From NCBI GenBank assembly GCA_014238195.1, contig JABABO010000039.1:1-12457 (forward strand): 12,457 nt of DNA. Direction: 5' to 3'. A program made the position numbers and the translations under genes. Below, piece by piece: positions 1-6,672 of the stretch (within the stretch, counting starts at the first letter, position 1; each line of letters starts with the position of its first letter). The notes below the pieces were generated by a model, which was given only the letters and a program-made list of their open reading frames with translations, ran no database searches and was not told the DNA's origin. This stretch comes from Kordiimonadaceae bacterium. Lineage in GTDB: Bacteria; Pseudomonadota; Alphaproteobacteria; Sphingomonadales; Kordiimonadaceae.

Positions 1-598
1 TCATATCACGTTCATCATGATACCCCCAACTAACGCCCAAGCCAAGGCACCCTGCCTGTTTTGCCATCAACATATCGAAACTTGTGTCCCCCACCATTAT
101 TGTATGATCAATATGGCTCCCCGCATCAGCAATGGCCGTCTGTATCATAGATGGATGCGGTTTACTGGGATGATTATCGGCGGCTTGCAAGGATACAAAT
201 AAATCTTTAATCCCTTGCTCGGCAACCACACGGTTCAGCCCGTTCTGGCTTTTACCTGTTGCAATAGCAAGCAAATAGCCCTCAGCGTTAAGGGTTCGTA
301 GCGCATCAACAGCACCCCTATAAAATGGCTCAGTTAAATCGCCATTTTCCTCCCGCATGGACTGAAAAGCAGCTTTGTAACTTTCAACTAAAGCGTTTCG
401 TTCAATGCGCCCTTTACCTGGTAATAATTGCTCCAACGCTTTTGGTAGCGATAAACCGATAATAGCTTGGATATTCTTTCTTAGGGGTGGGGTGAGGCCA
501 TTATTGATAAAACAACGGTTCATCGCTTCCGCGATCATGTGCTGACCATCGACTAAGGTGCCATCGCAATCAAAAATCACCAGTTTGTTATAGTCCAT
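1..598 (-). CDS. HAD-IA family hydrolase (phosphoglycolate phosphatase-like), 3' end outside window
   Basis: A haloacid-dehalogenase-fold phosphatase whose reading frame stays open from an ATG at 598 to the window edge, giving 199 codons; the family is usually about 220 residues, so little is missing. All four HAD motifs are visible. Motif I is FDCDGTLVDG (nucleophile D10, acid/base D12). Motif II is in LLAIATGKS. The motif III lysine is K146 in SKPHPSM, and motif IV is MVGDTSFD with G170-D171. The helical segment between motifs I and II fits the cap of subfamily IA, which hydrolyses small phosphate monoesters in the cytoplasm. The substrate cannot be read from sequence. A very strong Shine-Dalgarno (AGGGGGAG, 9 nt before the ATG) fixes the start. 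It lies 38 bp after the pseudouridine synthase stop and is probably the last visible member of the degP-rarA-crcB-rluC transcription unit. Confidence 0.88.
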   Translation of the reverse strand, partial: MDYNKLVIFDCDGTLVDGQHMIAEAMNRCFINNGLTPPLRKNIQAIIGLSLPKALEQLLPGKGRIERNALVESYKAAFQSMREENGDLTEPFYRGAVDALRTLNAEGYLLAIATGKSQNGLNRVVAEQGIKDLFVSLQAADNHPSKPHPSMIQTAIADAGSHIDHTIMVGDTSFDMLMAKQAGCLGLGVSWGYHDERDM

Positions 599-636
599 TA
601 TTGTATACTCCCCCTAACCCAGATATGTTCATATGA

Positions 637-1629
637 TTATGCGTCAAAGTCTGGGTCGCTGTAATGATTGGCGTCAAACCCCAGCATATCAAAAGACGCT
701 GCCATGTGTGGGGGCAATGGTGCTTGGACTTCGATCACTCTCCCCTTTGCTAACCCGTCAGGATGATCAAACCGTATGGCGGCACTGTGAAGATGTAGCT
801 TATTTGATATGGAGCCACCCAAAAAGCTTTCAGCACCGCCGTACTTGCCGTCCCCAACAATCGGATGACCAATTTCAGCGCAGTGTAGACGAATTTGATG
901 GGTACGGCCTGTGTGTGGTTTAAGCGCAAGCCAACTGGCACGCGGTGCAGCACGGTCGATCACTTCATAGTCTGTCATCGATGGCTTACCACTGGATGTG
1001 ACGATCATGCGCTCGTTACCCTTAATAGGGGCTTTCTCCATTTTTAATTTAATGCGACCTTCCGCTAAACGTGGGCTGCCCATCACAAGTGCCCAATACC
1101 GTTTATCGGTCCCGCGATCTTGAAAACTTTTTGCAAGCACAGCCGCAGCAGGAGTTGTACGTGCCAGCACCAAAGCCCCTGATGTATCTTTATCTAGCCT
1201 GTGCACCAGTTTGGGGCGCTTATCATAACCAAATTTTAGGGCATCTAACATGCCATCTAGATGTCGAGTTTGGCCTGTACCGCCTTGGGTTGGCAGCCCC
1301 GCAGGCTTATTCAGGACAATCACTGCATCATCCTTATATAATACCCAGCTTTGCACGTCAGCAATATCATCCGTGCTTAAAGTCATGCGCTCAGGCTGTT
1401 TGGTATTCTCAGGCTTCACGTAAAAGCCCATAGGGGGAACGCGCACAGTTTGACCCGCTTGTACTTTTTCTTTGCCTTTAACCCGTTTGCCATTCAGCCT
1501 GATATCACCCTTGCGCATCAAACGTTGTAATTGTCCAAAACCAATTTCAGGGTAATGACGCTTGAACCATCGATCAATTCGTGCGCCTTCATCATCCACA
1601 TCAACTGTGATATGTTGTACACCACTCAT
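637..1629 (-). CDS. rluC: RluA-family 23S rRNA pseudouridine synthase with S4 domain (RluC/RluD type)
   Basis: Converts specific uridines of 23S rRNA to pseudouridine. The frame is open from 1659, but I place the start at the ATG at 1629, which overlaps the crcB stop as ATGA; this gives 330 residues. An N-terminal S4 RNA-binding domain (about residues 12-65) contains RIDRWFKRHYPEIGFGQLQR and GDIRLNGKRV. The catalytic domain carries the RluA signature HRLDKDTSG with catalytic aspartate D146, preceded by VLNKPAGLPTQGG. Later conserved segments are LKPHTGRTHQIRLH and GHPIVGDGKYGG. The S4 domain plus this signature match RluC/RluD rather than RluA or RluE. Telling RluC (positions 955/2504/2580 in E. 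coli) from RluD would need alignment, so the symbol is provisional. The ATGA overlap implies translational coupling to crcB. Confidence 0.9.
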   Translation of the reverse strand: MSGVQHITVDVDDEGARIDRWFKRHYPEIGFGQLQRLMRKGDIRLNGKRVKGKEKVQAGQTVRVPPMGFYVKPENTKQPERMTLSTDDIADVQSWVLYKDDAVIVLNKPAGLPTQGGTGQTRHLDGMLDALKFGYDKRPKLVHRLDKDTSGALVLARTTPAAAVLAKSFQDRGTDKRYWALVMGSPRLAEGRIKLKMEKAPIKGNERMIVTSSGKPSMTDYEVIDRAAPRASWLALKPHTGRTHQIRLHCAEIGHPIVGDGKYGGAESFLGGSISNKLHLHSAAIRFDHPDGLAKGRVIEVQAPLPPHMAASFDMLGFDANHYSDPDFDA

Positions 1630-2015
1630 AAAATAACCCGCCCAATCCACATGCCGCACATCAAACCCAATATACCAAGGATCACAGACCCACCTGCATA
1701 TAAAACTGCCATCATATATTGCCCCCGTTCCAGCAGCAGTACAATATCCAAGCTATAGGTGGAAAAAGTCGTGAAAGCCCCTAAAAAGCCCACAGCCAAA
1801 AAGCCCCGCATTTCAGGGCTTATATCTAGCTTATACGCCGCTAAACTGACCAATAAACCCATCAGAAAACTACCCAATATATTAACTGCAAAAATACCAT
1901 AAGGAAAATTATATCCAAAAGCATATGCTAGTCCGCGATTAACCACTGCGGCAAAATAGTGGCGGCTTACAGCACCGAGTGCACCACCAATCGCAATTAC
2001 CAACATCAAGCGCAT
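1626..2015 (-). CDS. crcB: Fluoride ion channel CrcB/Fluc
   Basis: A small inner-membrane protein of the Fluc/CrcB family, which forms dimeric channels that let fluoride leave the cytoplasm. From the ATG at 2015 it is 129 residues, normal for the family. The frame runs open further upstream to 2129, but those codons cross the 17-bp tandem repeats and look non-coding, while AAGGA lies about 10 nt before 2015. Four hydrophobic segments are visible. Family motifs are GGALGAVSRHY (10-20), the pore-region N45 in FAVNILGSF, and GFLGAFTTFSTYS (76-88) with the phenylalanine/threonine track that lines the pore and central sodium site. The stop overlaps the next start (ATGA). No fluoride-riboswitch consensus was recognised upstream. 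Confidence 0.92.
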   Translation of the reverse strand: MRLMLVIAIGGALGAVSRHYFAAVVNRGLAYAFGYNFPYGIFAVNILGSFLMGLLVSLAAYKLDISPEMRGFLAVGFLGAFTTFSTYSLDIVLLLERGQYMMAVLYAGGSVILGILGLMCGMWIGRVIL

Positions 2016-2030
2016 ATACCATAATTCCTT

Positions 2031-2098
2031 TTTGCAAGACAAACTGATTTGCAAGACAGACTTTTTTACAAGACAGACTGGTTTACAAGGCAGGTTGG
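2031..2098. repeat. Four tandem 17-bp imperfect repeats upstream of crcB
   Basis: Four contiguous 17-base units: tttgcaagacaaactga (2031), tttgcaagacagacttt (2048), tttacaagacagactgg (2065) and tttacaaggcaggttgg (2082). Neighbouring units differ at a few positions, and the divergence increases along the array as if it grew by successive slippage. The array starts 15 bp upstream of the crcB start codon and separates it from the rarA side. It could lie in the crcB 5' untranslated region. No function can be assigned. Confidence 0.85.
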
Positions 2099-2107
2099 GC
2101 GAAAACT

Positions 2108-2242
2108 TTATAAAATACCGAAAACCCAACCTTCCGTTTCGCGCACACTAGCCGAAAGCGCTTTGGGATGCCAGTATTTGCTTTCACCCGCGATAAAACG
2201 CAATCCTGCTGCTGTAACCATAGCATCTGAAATATCATTCAT
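2108..2242 (-). CDS. Possible small ORF (44 aa) between rarA and crcB
   Basis: An ATG at 2242, 20 bp beyond the rarA stop on the same strand, opens a 44-codon frame ending TAA at 2108, just before the 17-bp repeats. The product begins MNDISDAMVTAAGLRFIAGE, contains SKYWHPKALSASVRETEG and ends WVFGIL. It has mixed soluble-protein composition with two tryptophans and is not low-complexity. There is no convincing Shine-Dalgarno, although close spacing to rarA could allow coupled translation. I do not recognise a family. It may be a real small gene, the remnant of a longer one, or chance; its place inside an otherwise compact operon is the main argument for it. Confidence 0.3.
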   Translation of the reverse strand: MNDISDAMVTAAGLRFIAGESKYWHPKALSASVRETEGWVFGIL

Positions 2243-2262
2243 AGGACTTGTCAGTGAAAATG

Positions 2263-3648
2263 TCAGTGTTCATCTAGGTCAATTTCACCTTTATATCCAG
2301 ATTCATCTTTATATCCAGAATTTCGTATCCGTGAAAAATATTGCAATCTTTTTATAATATCTCGCTCATAACCCCGTTCCACAGGTTGATAAAATTCAGT
2401 GCGTTCCAAACCATCTGGGAAATAGTTTAATCCTGCAAATCCGTCATCTGTATCATGATCATACTGGTAACCCTTGCCATATCCTAAATTTTTCATCATG
2501 CTTGTGGGTGCATTGACAGCATGCTGCGGTGGCATCAAACTGCCCGTTTTTTTAGCGGCTGCTTTCGCAGACTTCATTCCCATGTAGCTGCTGTTTGATT
2601 TTGGGGCCGTTGCCAAGTAACAAATCGCTTGGGCTAATTGCAGTTCCCCCTCTGGCTGGCCAAGAAACATAAAGGCATCTTTAGCTGCCAAAGCTTGCAA
2701 CACAGCATTTGGGTCAGCCATCCCAACATCTTCGCTGGCAAAGGCTGTCATACGTCGGATGATCACCATCGGATCTTCACCGCCCCCTAGCATGCGGGCC
2801 GCCCAATACAGTGCTGCATCAACATCCGAACCCCTCAAGGATTTATGAAAGGCCGATAGCATGTTATAATGCTCTTCGCCATTTTTGTCATAATCGGGTG
2901 CACGTTTTTGTAAAAGACGAGCCAAACCTTTCACATCAAGCGTTTCAGGGTCGGCTAAATCATATAAGTCATAAATGCGCTCAATACAGTTCAACAGGTA
3001 GCGCCCATCACCGTCAGCCATCGCTTTCAAAGCGACGCGAGCGCCTTGGTCCAAAGGTAGTTTTAAGGCTAATTCGGCCTCTGCCCGCTCGATAATTTCG
3101 TCTAGGGCTGCAGTGCCTAAGCGATTGAGCACAAGCACTTGCATACGGGACAAAAGCGCGCCGTTTAGCTCAAAAGATGGGTTTTCGGTCGTCGCGCCAA
3201 TAAGCGTGACAGTTCCGTCCTCCACATACGGTAAAAAACCATCTTGCTGTGATTTATTAAAGCGATGAATTTCATCGACAAAAAGCAGTGTTGCCTTGCC
3301 CATGCGGCGATGATCAACCGCGCGTGCAAATAGTTTTTTCAAATCAGCAACACCAGAAAAAATCGCTGATATTTGCTCGAACACCATATCCCCGTGGCCC
3401 GCTAGTAATCGTGCAATCGTTGTTTTACCGGTGCCCGGGGGACCCCATAATATAGTCGAGCTAATATGACCTGTTGATACCATACGCCCTAAAGGGCCAC
3501 CTGGTCCCAGTATATGTGCTTGCCCAACAACTTCGTTCAGATTTTTTGGCCTTAACCGATCAGCCAGTGGACGATATGCCTTATCATCCCCTTTATCAGA
3601 TGACCTAGCAGCAGAAGTAACCGTGCTATCACTGAACAAATCAGGCAT
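2263..3648 (-). CDS. rarA: Replication-associated recombination protein RarA (MgsA), AAA+ ATPase
   Basis: A clamp-loader-like AAA+ ATPase that acts at stalled replication forks (MgsA/RarA, relative of eukaryotic WRNIP1). The frame is open from 3699, but the ATG at 3648 is preferred: it follows the degP stop by two bases (TAG-TG-ATG) and begins MPDLF, giving 461 residues. Visible elements are RPLADRLRPKNLNEVVGQ, Walker A GPPGTGKT (69-76), Walker B LLFVDEIHRF with D125-E126, and sensor 1 plus arginine region LIGATTENPSFELNGALLSR. Family C-terminal segments follow: FHKSLRGSDVDAALYWAARML, EDVGMADPNA and YKYPHD-like GYQYDHD. The extreme C-terminus contains a fresh 18-bp tandem duplication giving SGYKDE/SGYKGE. 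It is probably co-transcribed with degP and translationally coupled to it. Confidence 0.95.
   Translation of the reverse strand: MPDLFSDSTVTSAARSSDKGDDKAYRPLADRLRPKNLNEVVGQAHILGPGGPLGRMVSTGHISSTILWGPPGTGKTTIARLLAGHGDMVFEQISAIFSGVADLKKLFARAVDHRRMGKATLLFVDEIHRFNKSQQDGFLPYVEDGTVTLIGATTENPSFELNGALLSRMQVLVLNRLGTAALDEIIERAEAELALKLPLDQGARVALKAMADGDGRYLLNCIERIYDLYDLADPETLDVKGLARLLQKRAPDYDKNGEEHYNMLSAFHKSLRGSDVDAALYWAARMLGGGEDPMVIIRRMTAFASEDVGMADPNAVLQALAAKDAFMFLGQPEGELQLAQAICYLATAPKSNSSYMGMKSAKAAAKKTGSLMPPQHAVNAPTSMMKNLGYGKGYQYDHDTDDGFAGLNYFPDGLERTEFYQPVERGYERDIIKRLQYFSRIRNSGYKDESGYKGEIDLDEH
2284..2319. repeat. 18-bp tandem duplication at the 3' end of rarA
   Basis: Two adjacent 18-base units on the plus strand, ttcacctttatatccaga (2284-2301) and ttcatctttatatccaga (2302-2319), differ at one base. 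In the rarA frame they encode SGYKGE and SGYKDE near the C-terminus. The length keeps the reading frame, so it is tolerated as a six-residue insertion. Confidence 0.85.
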
Positions 3649-3650
3649 CA

Positions 3651-5315
3651 CTACCCGATCTGTTGGCAGCGATATGAGCGATTTGGCACAATGATACAAC
3701 GCTGCACACTACCACGGCGTTTAAATTCATAAATATATTGCTCTGCGCTTGAGTTGCTATCCAAAATGCTAATCATATCGGCAACATTGCGCACAGGATT
3801 ATCATTAATCTTATGGATAATATCACCTGACCGCAAAAATTGATAGCGTCCAGCAGCCGTGCGCTTGGCGACTTTTAAGACCACGACGCCTTTTAAAAAG
3901 GTATCGACTTGAATTTCATCATTAAAACGCGGATTTAAATTGGCGATTGTTACACCTTGGAAAGGATGGCCCCCCTCTAATATACTGACATTACGAGCTG
4001 GACTTTCAGGTGCAAGCGTTAAATTCGTGCTGAGTTCCAACAGATCACTGCCTTTTAAAATACCCAGTGTTATGCTTGCGCCGCTTTCAAGCGTCGCAAT
4101 ACGAAAATTTAAGCTTGGTTGATCGATGATTTCTTTACCGTTTACGACCATGATCACATCCCCCAATGTCACCCCCGCATTTGCGGCTGGGCTATCAGGA
4201 TAAACATCATCAACTAGAACTCCACCTGGACGGTCCAACCCTAGACTGATTGCCAGATCGTTGGTAACGCTTTGCCCCTTGATCCCAAGCCACGGGCGGG
4301 CAATTTGCCCTTCATCAAGGGCTGCCCGAATAACCGAAGCCACCATGTTCGCAGGGACCGCAAACCCAATACCATTTGAGGTCCCAGTGCGGCTGTATAT
4401 CGCTGTATTAATACCCAATAGATCGCCCTTCATACCAATCAAAGCCCCCCCAGAATTACCTGGGTTAACAGCCGCGTCCGTTTGAATAAAAAAACCAAAG
4501 TCAGAAATACCTTGCTGCGTACGGGCTGCTGCGGAAACGATGCCCCCCGTTACAGTTTGACCGATGCCGAAGGGATTACCGATCGCCAGCACAATATCAC
4601 CGACCTCAACCCCATCACTGTCAGCAAGCTTAAGGGCAGTCAATTGCTCCCCCCCTGTATTGATCTTAAGAATGGCAATATCTGTTCGCGGGTCAGCTAA
4701 GACAATTTCAGCATCATACTCACGCCGGTCAGATAAAACGACAGTGATTTCGTCCGCGCTTTCTATCACATGATTATTCGTAACAATAATGCCCTGACTG
4801 CGCACAATCACACCAGAGCCTAACGAACCGCGCACCCGGTCCTGCGGCATTCCAAAGCTAAAGTTATCGCCAAAGAAACGTTTAAACAATGGATCATCAA
4901 ACATACTGCTACGGCGTTGGCGCACCACTTTTTTTGTATATATATTAACAACGGCAGGTGCGGTCATCTTCACCAGCGGCGCGTACGACAGCTGAACCTG
5001 CATTTGGTTATCAGGGACTTGGCGCACAGTAACAGGGGCTTGCCCGTTATTATCATACAGTAGCTGATCAAATGTTCTAACAGCATTGCCCAATGTATTT
5101 TGATCGGCCTCAATGCCATCACTTTCTTCTAGGCCATTCAATGACTTGTCAGTCGCGATTTCTTCTTGGTTATCATTTCCTTCTTGGTTATCATTTGGGG
5201 CCTCTTGCGCCAAAAGTGAGTGCGTAGCCAAGCCTGGTATAAGGCCAAATATGACCACCAGCATTTTGATATAATGCTGTAAGGTTCGTCTATTGATGTG
5301 TAATATGTGGAACAT
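3651..5315 (-). CDS. degP: Do-family periplasmic serine endopeptidase (DegP/HtrA), two PDZ domains
   Basis: A trypsin-like S1C protease/chaperone that degrades misfolded envelope proteins in the periplasm; 554 residues. The start at 5315 has AGGTGAT about 10 nt upstream. An internal ATG (codon 18) has no Shine-Dalgarno. The N-terminus has a basic segment then a hydrophobic stretch (18-31) ending near SLLAQEA, a signal peptide probably cut by signal peptidase I. An acidic Asn/Gln/Glu-rich linker follows (38-72), with the duplicated motif NDNQEG/NDNQEE. The protease domain has GSGVIV, H182 in VTNNHVIE, D212 in DPRTDIAILK and S288 in NPGNSGGAL, so the catalytic triad is complete. PDZ1 covers about 330-425 (RPWLGI, GVLVDDVYPDSPAANAGVTLGDVI) and a more divergent PDZ2 about 450-545. 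First gene of the left operon. DegP versus DegQ cannot be decided here; the symbol stands for the family. Confidence 0.93.
   Translation of the reverse strand: MFHILHINRRTLQHYIKMLVVIFGLIPGLATHSLLAQEAPNDNQEGNDNQEEIATDKSLNGLEESDGIEADQNTLGNAVRTFDQLLYDNNGQAPVTVRQVPDNQMQVQLSYAPLVKMTAPAVVNIYTKKVVRQRRSSMFDDPLFKRFFGDNFSFGMPQDRVRGSLGSGVIVRSQGIIVTNNHVIESADEITVVLSDRREYDAEIVLADPRTDIAILKINTGGEQLTALKLADSDGVEVGDIVLAIGNPFGIGQTVTGGIVSAAARTQQGISDFGFFIQTDAAVNPGNSGGALIGMKGDLLGINTAIYSRTGTSNGIGFAVPANMVASVIRAALDEGQIARPWLGIKGQSVTNDLAISLGLDRPGGVLVDDVYPDSPAANAGVTLGDVIMVVNGKEIIDQPSLNFRIATLESGASITLGILKGSDLLELSTNLTLAPESPARNVSILEGGHPFQGVTIANLNPRFNDEIQVDTFLKGVVVLKVAKRTAAGRYQFLRSGDIIHKINDNPVRNVADMISILDSNSSAEQYIYEFKRRGSVQRCIIVPNRSYRCQQIG
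5163..5198. repeat. 18-bp tandem duplication in the degP linker
   Basis: ttcttggttatcatttcc (5163-5180) is followed directly by ttcttggttatcatttgg (5181-5198), differing only in the last two bases. It encodes the repeated NDNQEG/NDNQEE of the acidic linker after the signal peptide and is in frame. Confidence 0.85.
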
Positions 5316-5366
5316 TGGTTCTTATCACCTAAATCCGACTAAAAAGTCCCTGTAATTTGTTACGTA

Positions 5367-5395
5367 AATATGGCGAAGACAAGGCCCTTGTGCAA
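5367..5395 (-). promoter_or_regulatory. Predicted sigma70-type promoter of degP operon
   Basis: Read on minus, TTGCAC (-35, 5390-5395) and CATATT (-10, 5367-5372) are separated by 17 bases, and the -10 lies about 50 bp upstream of the degP start. The spacer carries the dyad CAAGG-G-CCTTG (5380-5390), a possible operator overlapping the -35. Motif match only. Confidence 0.45.
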
Positions 5396-5537
5396 GCCCT
5401 GATCCTTAAGAATTATGTGCTGAGTTACGATGTGCATAAAACGACTATTCTAAAATGACCAGTCATGAGCAATTCAAACTTTAGCCTTTCAAAATTTTTT
5501 AAAGCATTCTGAATAAAACTTACTGTGCAAAAATCGC
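5396..5537. other. Intergenic region between transporter gene and degP, with a TetR-like palindrome
   Basis: Together with the promoter segment this forms a 222-bp gap between two minus-strand genes. It contains no credible ORF and no clear terminator for the transporter gene. The one notable element is the inverted repeat ATGAC-CA-GTCAT at 5455-5466, which resembles operator half-sites of TetR-type repressors. It lies about 60 bp upstream of the predicted degP -35, so it could also be unrelated to degP. AT-rich sequence occupies 5485-5530. Confidence 0.35.
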
Positions 5538-6497
5538 TTAATTCCTTAACGGTTTCACTGCAATCAATGTCACACCTACACACGCAAATACCAGTGCTAT
5601 AAAATGGTAGACCGTGAATATTTCACCGATTACCGCAGCAGCGATAGCACTGTTGGCAACTGGTCCCATTGTACCGCAAATTGCCATACGCTCAGGCCCG
5701 ATTAGTGACACGGCTTCACTCAGCATAAACACGGGCAACACTGTCCCAACAAGCGCTATGATGACAAGATAAATGGCGCTGTTTTCGCTGATAATATAGG
5801 GCGCTAAGTTGCTGCCAAAGGCTATCAACAGTCCCACATGGATGATGATAGCAATTGCTGAAACCGTTGTAGAAATACCAGCAAAAGCAAGACTACCCAT
5901 TTTATCAATCAGTGGCTTGGACACAATTACAAAAGCCGCATATGACAGGGCTGACAACATGATCATACTAAGCCCCCATAGTGCTGTGCTGCCGGTGGGT
6001 GCAGATGCCGTTGGTGTAATGGCCGCACTAAATTCCTGACTAAATACCGCAATAATACCAAGATAGGTTAAAATCACAGCCAGCAAAATTTGCCAGTTGG
6101 GAATTTTACGATGGATACAAGCTGTTATCCCCACAATCAGTGCAGGATAGCTGAACAAAACAAGACGCTCCAACTGCACAGAAATAAAATGCAGGCTGTA
6201 AAAACTAAGCCATGTAGCCAGATAATAACCAAAAAACCCACAGAATAGGAGCAAGGCAACATCACGTCTTGTTAAGCGTGTTGACGAGAGATTAAGCCGT
6301 TTAATGCCCTTAATCGCGAAATACAAGAACACTGGTAATGATAACAGCATTCGGTATAGCATCACACTTTCAGTGGTCAGATCATTACCGTATGCAAGTT
6401 TTATAAACACACCTTTGCTGGAAAATAAAATCGCCCCAGTTAACGCTAGTGTAAACCCAGTCATCACGCGCTGCTGCTGAATTGTGTTTGTAGCCAT
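5538..6497 (-). CDS. EamA/DMT-superfamily membrane transporter
   Basis: An inner-membrane transporter of the drug/metabolite superfamily, 319 residues, the usual length for a ten-helix, two-EamA-repeat protein. The first repeat starts GFTLALTGAILFSSKGVFIKLAY (14-36). The second starts near residue 170 with ALWGLSMIMLSALSYAAFVIVSK. About ten hydrophobic segments are evident, and the C-terminus ends basic (VKPLRN). Family members export amino acids, nucleosides and other metabolites; the substrate is not predictable from sequence. The start has AAGGG nine bases upstream, and that sequence is buried in a predicted hairpin. The long leader upstream contains a short ORF with four Leu codons and a terminator-like hairpin, suggesting control by attenuation. 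Divergent from ubiX. Confidence 0.88.
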   Translation of the reverse strand: MATNTIQQQRVMTGFTLALTGAILFSSKGVFIKLAYGNDLTTESVMLYRMLLSLPVFLYFAIKGIKRLNLSSTRLTRRDVALLLFCGFFGYYLATWLSFYSLHFISVQLERLVLFSYPALIVGITACIHRKIPNWQILLAVILTYLGIIAVFSQEFSAAITPTASAPTGSTALWGLSMIMLSALSYAAFVIVSKPLIDKMGSLAFAGISTTVSAIAIIIHVGLLIAFGSNLAPYIISENSAIYLVIIALVGTVLPVFMLSEAVSLIGPERMAICGTMGPVANSAIAAAVIGEIFTVYHFIALVFACVGVTLIAVKPLRN

Positions 6498-6505
6498 AGC
6501 TTTTA

Positions 6506-6520
6506 GCCCTTTGAAAAGGC
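6506..6520 (-). promoter_or_regulatory. Hairpin masking the transporter Shine-Dalgarno
   Basis: On minus, GCCTTTTCAAAGGGC can fold as GCCUUU with AAGGGC (one G-U pair) and a tight loop. The 3' arm is the AAAGGG that serves as Shine-Dalgarno for the start at 6497. The adjacent GCGGGCC (6518-6524) could alternatively pair with the GCCCGC arm of the upstream terminator hairpin. Fold judged by eye. Confidence 0.35.
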
Positions 6521-6538
6521 CCGCAGGTTGCAGATCAC

Positions 6539-6569
6539 AAAAAATAAATGAACCCGCAAAAGGCGGGCT
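6539..6569 (-). terminator. Intrinsic-terminator-like hairpin in the transporter leader
   Basis: On minus, AGCCCGC (6569-6563), loop CTTTT, then GCGGGTT (6557-6551) form a seven-base-pair stem with one G-U pair. It is followed by CATTTATTTTTT, a U-rich tract in RNA. This is a good Rho-independent terminator, yet it lies some 40-70 bases upstream of the transporter start, with no complete minus-strand gene before it. An attenuator within the 5' leader is therefore more likely than an ordinary gene-end terminator. Confidence 0.6.
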
Positions 6570-6617
6570 GTAAGAATAACAAGTTGGAAAATAACGTTTG
6601 TTTGCTCCTGCCCTAAA

Positions 6618-6665
6618 TTAGGTGAGCAGCAGAAGGTCACTATAATATGTAGCTTCACATGTCAT
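6618..6665 (-). CDS. Candidate leader peptide with four consecutive Leu codons
   Basis: A 15-codon ORF encoding MTCEATYYSDLLLLT, with CTT CTG CTG CTC immediately before the last codon and stop. It lies between a predicted promoter and the terminator-like hairpin ahead of the transporter, the classical order of an amino-acid attenuator. The Leu codons can pair with GGGCAGGAGCA just after the stop (6603-6613), giving a possible 1:2 stem whose loop contains the UAA. No Shine-Dalgarno is evident. The predicted transcript start (about 6666) nearly coincides with the ATG, so translation might be leaderless. An in-frame ATG at 6674 would fall inside the -10. Leucine control is inferred, not shown. 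Confidence 0.35.
   Translation of the reverse strand: MTCEATYYSDLLLLT
6641..6646 (+). promoter_or_regulatory. Predicted -10 element of ubiX promoter (TATAAT)
   Basis: A perfect TATAAT on plus, with only a weak -35 candidate TTAGGT at 6618-6623 (17-base spacer). It would start transcription near 6653 and give ubiX a leader of about 120 nt that contains the Cys-rich short ORF. The resulting transcript start faces that of the minus-strand promoter. Confidence 0.35.
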
Positions 6666-6672
6666 ATCTTGC

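Noticed and set aside
633..1433. Plus-strand open frames opposite the pseudouridine synthase gene (633-923, 1071-1433)
   Set aside because: They are antisense to a gene with complete catalytic motifs, lack ribosome-binding sites and encode no recognisable features.
1626..2129. A longer, 167-residue CrcB with start at 2129
   Set aside because: The extra 38 residues come largely from the 17-bp tandem repeats and lack CrcB features; the ATG at 2015 has a Shine-Dalgarno and gives the normal length.
2016..2262. Fluoride riboswitch upstream of crcB
   Set aside because: The gene identity makes one plausible, but no stretch on the minus strand resembled the crcB-motif consensus and the region is occupied by repeats and a short ORF.
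6504..6641. A 45-codon minus-strand frame beginning GTG within the transporter leader (reading ...FCCSPNLGQEQ...)
   Set aside because: It runs through the terminator stem, U-tract and Shine-Dalgarno, has no ribosome-binding site, and is more simply explained as a fortuitous open frame in structured leader RNA.
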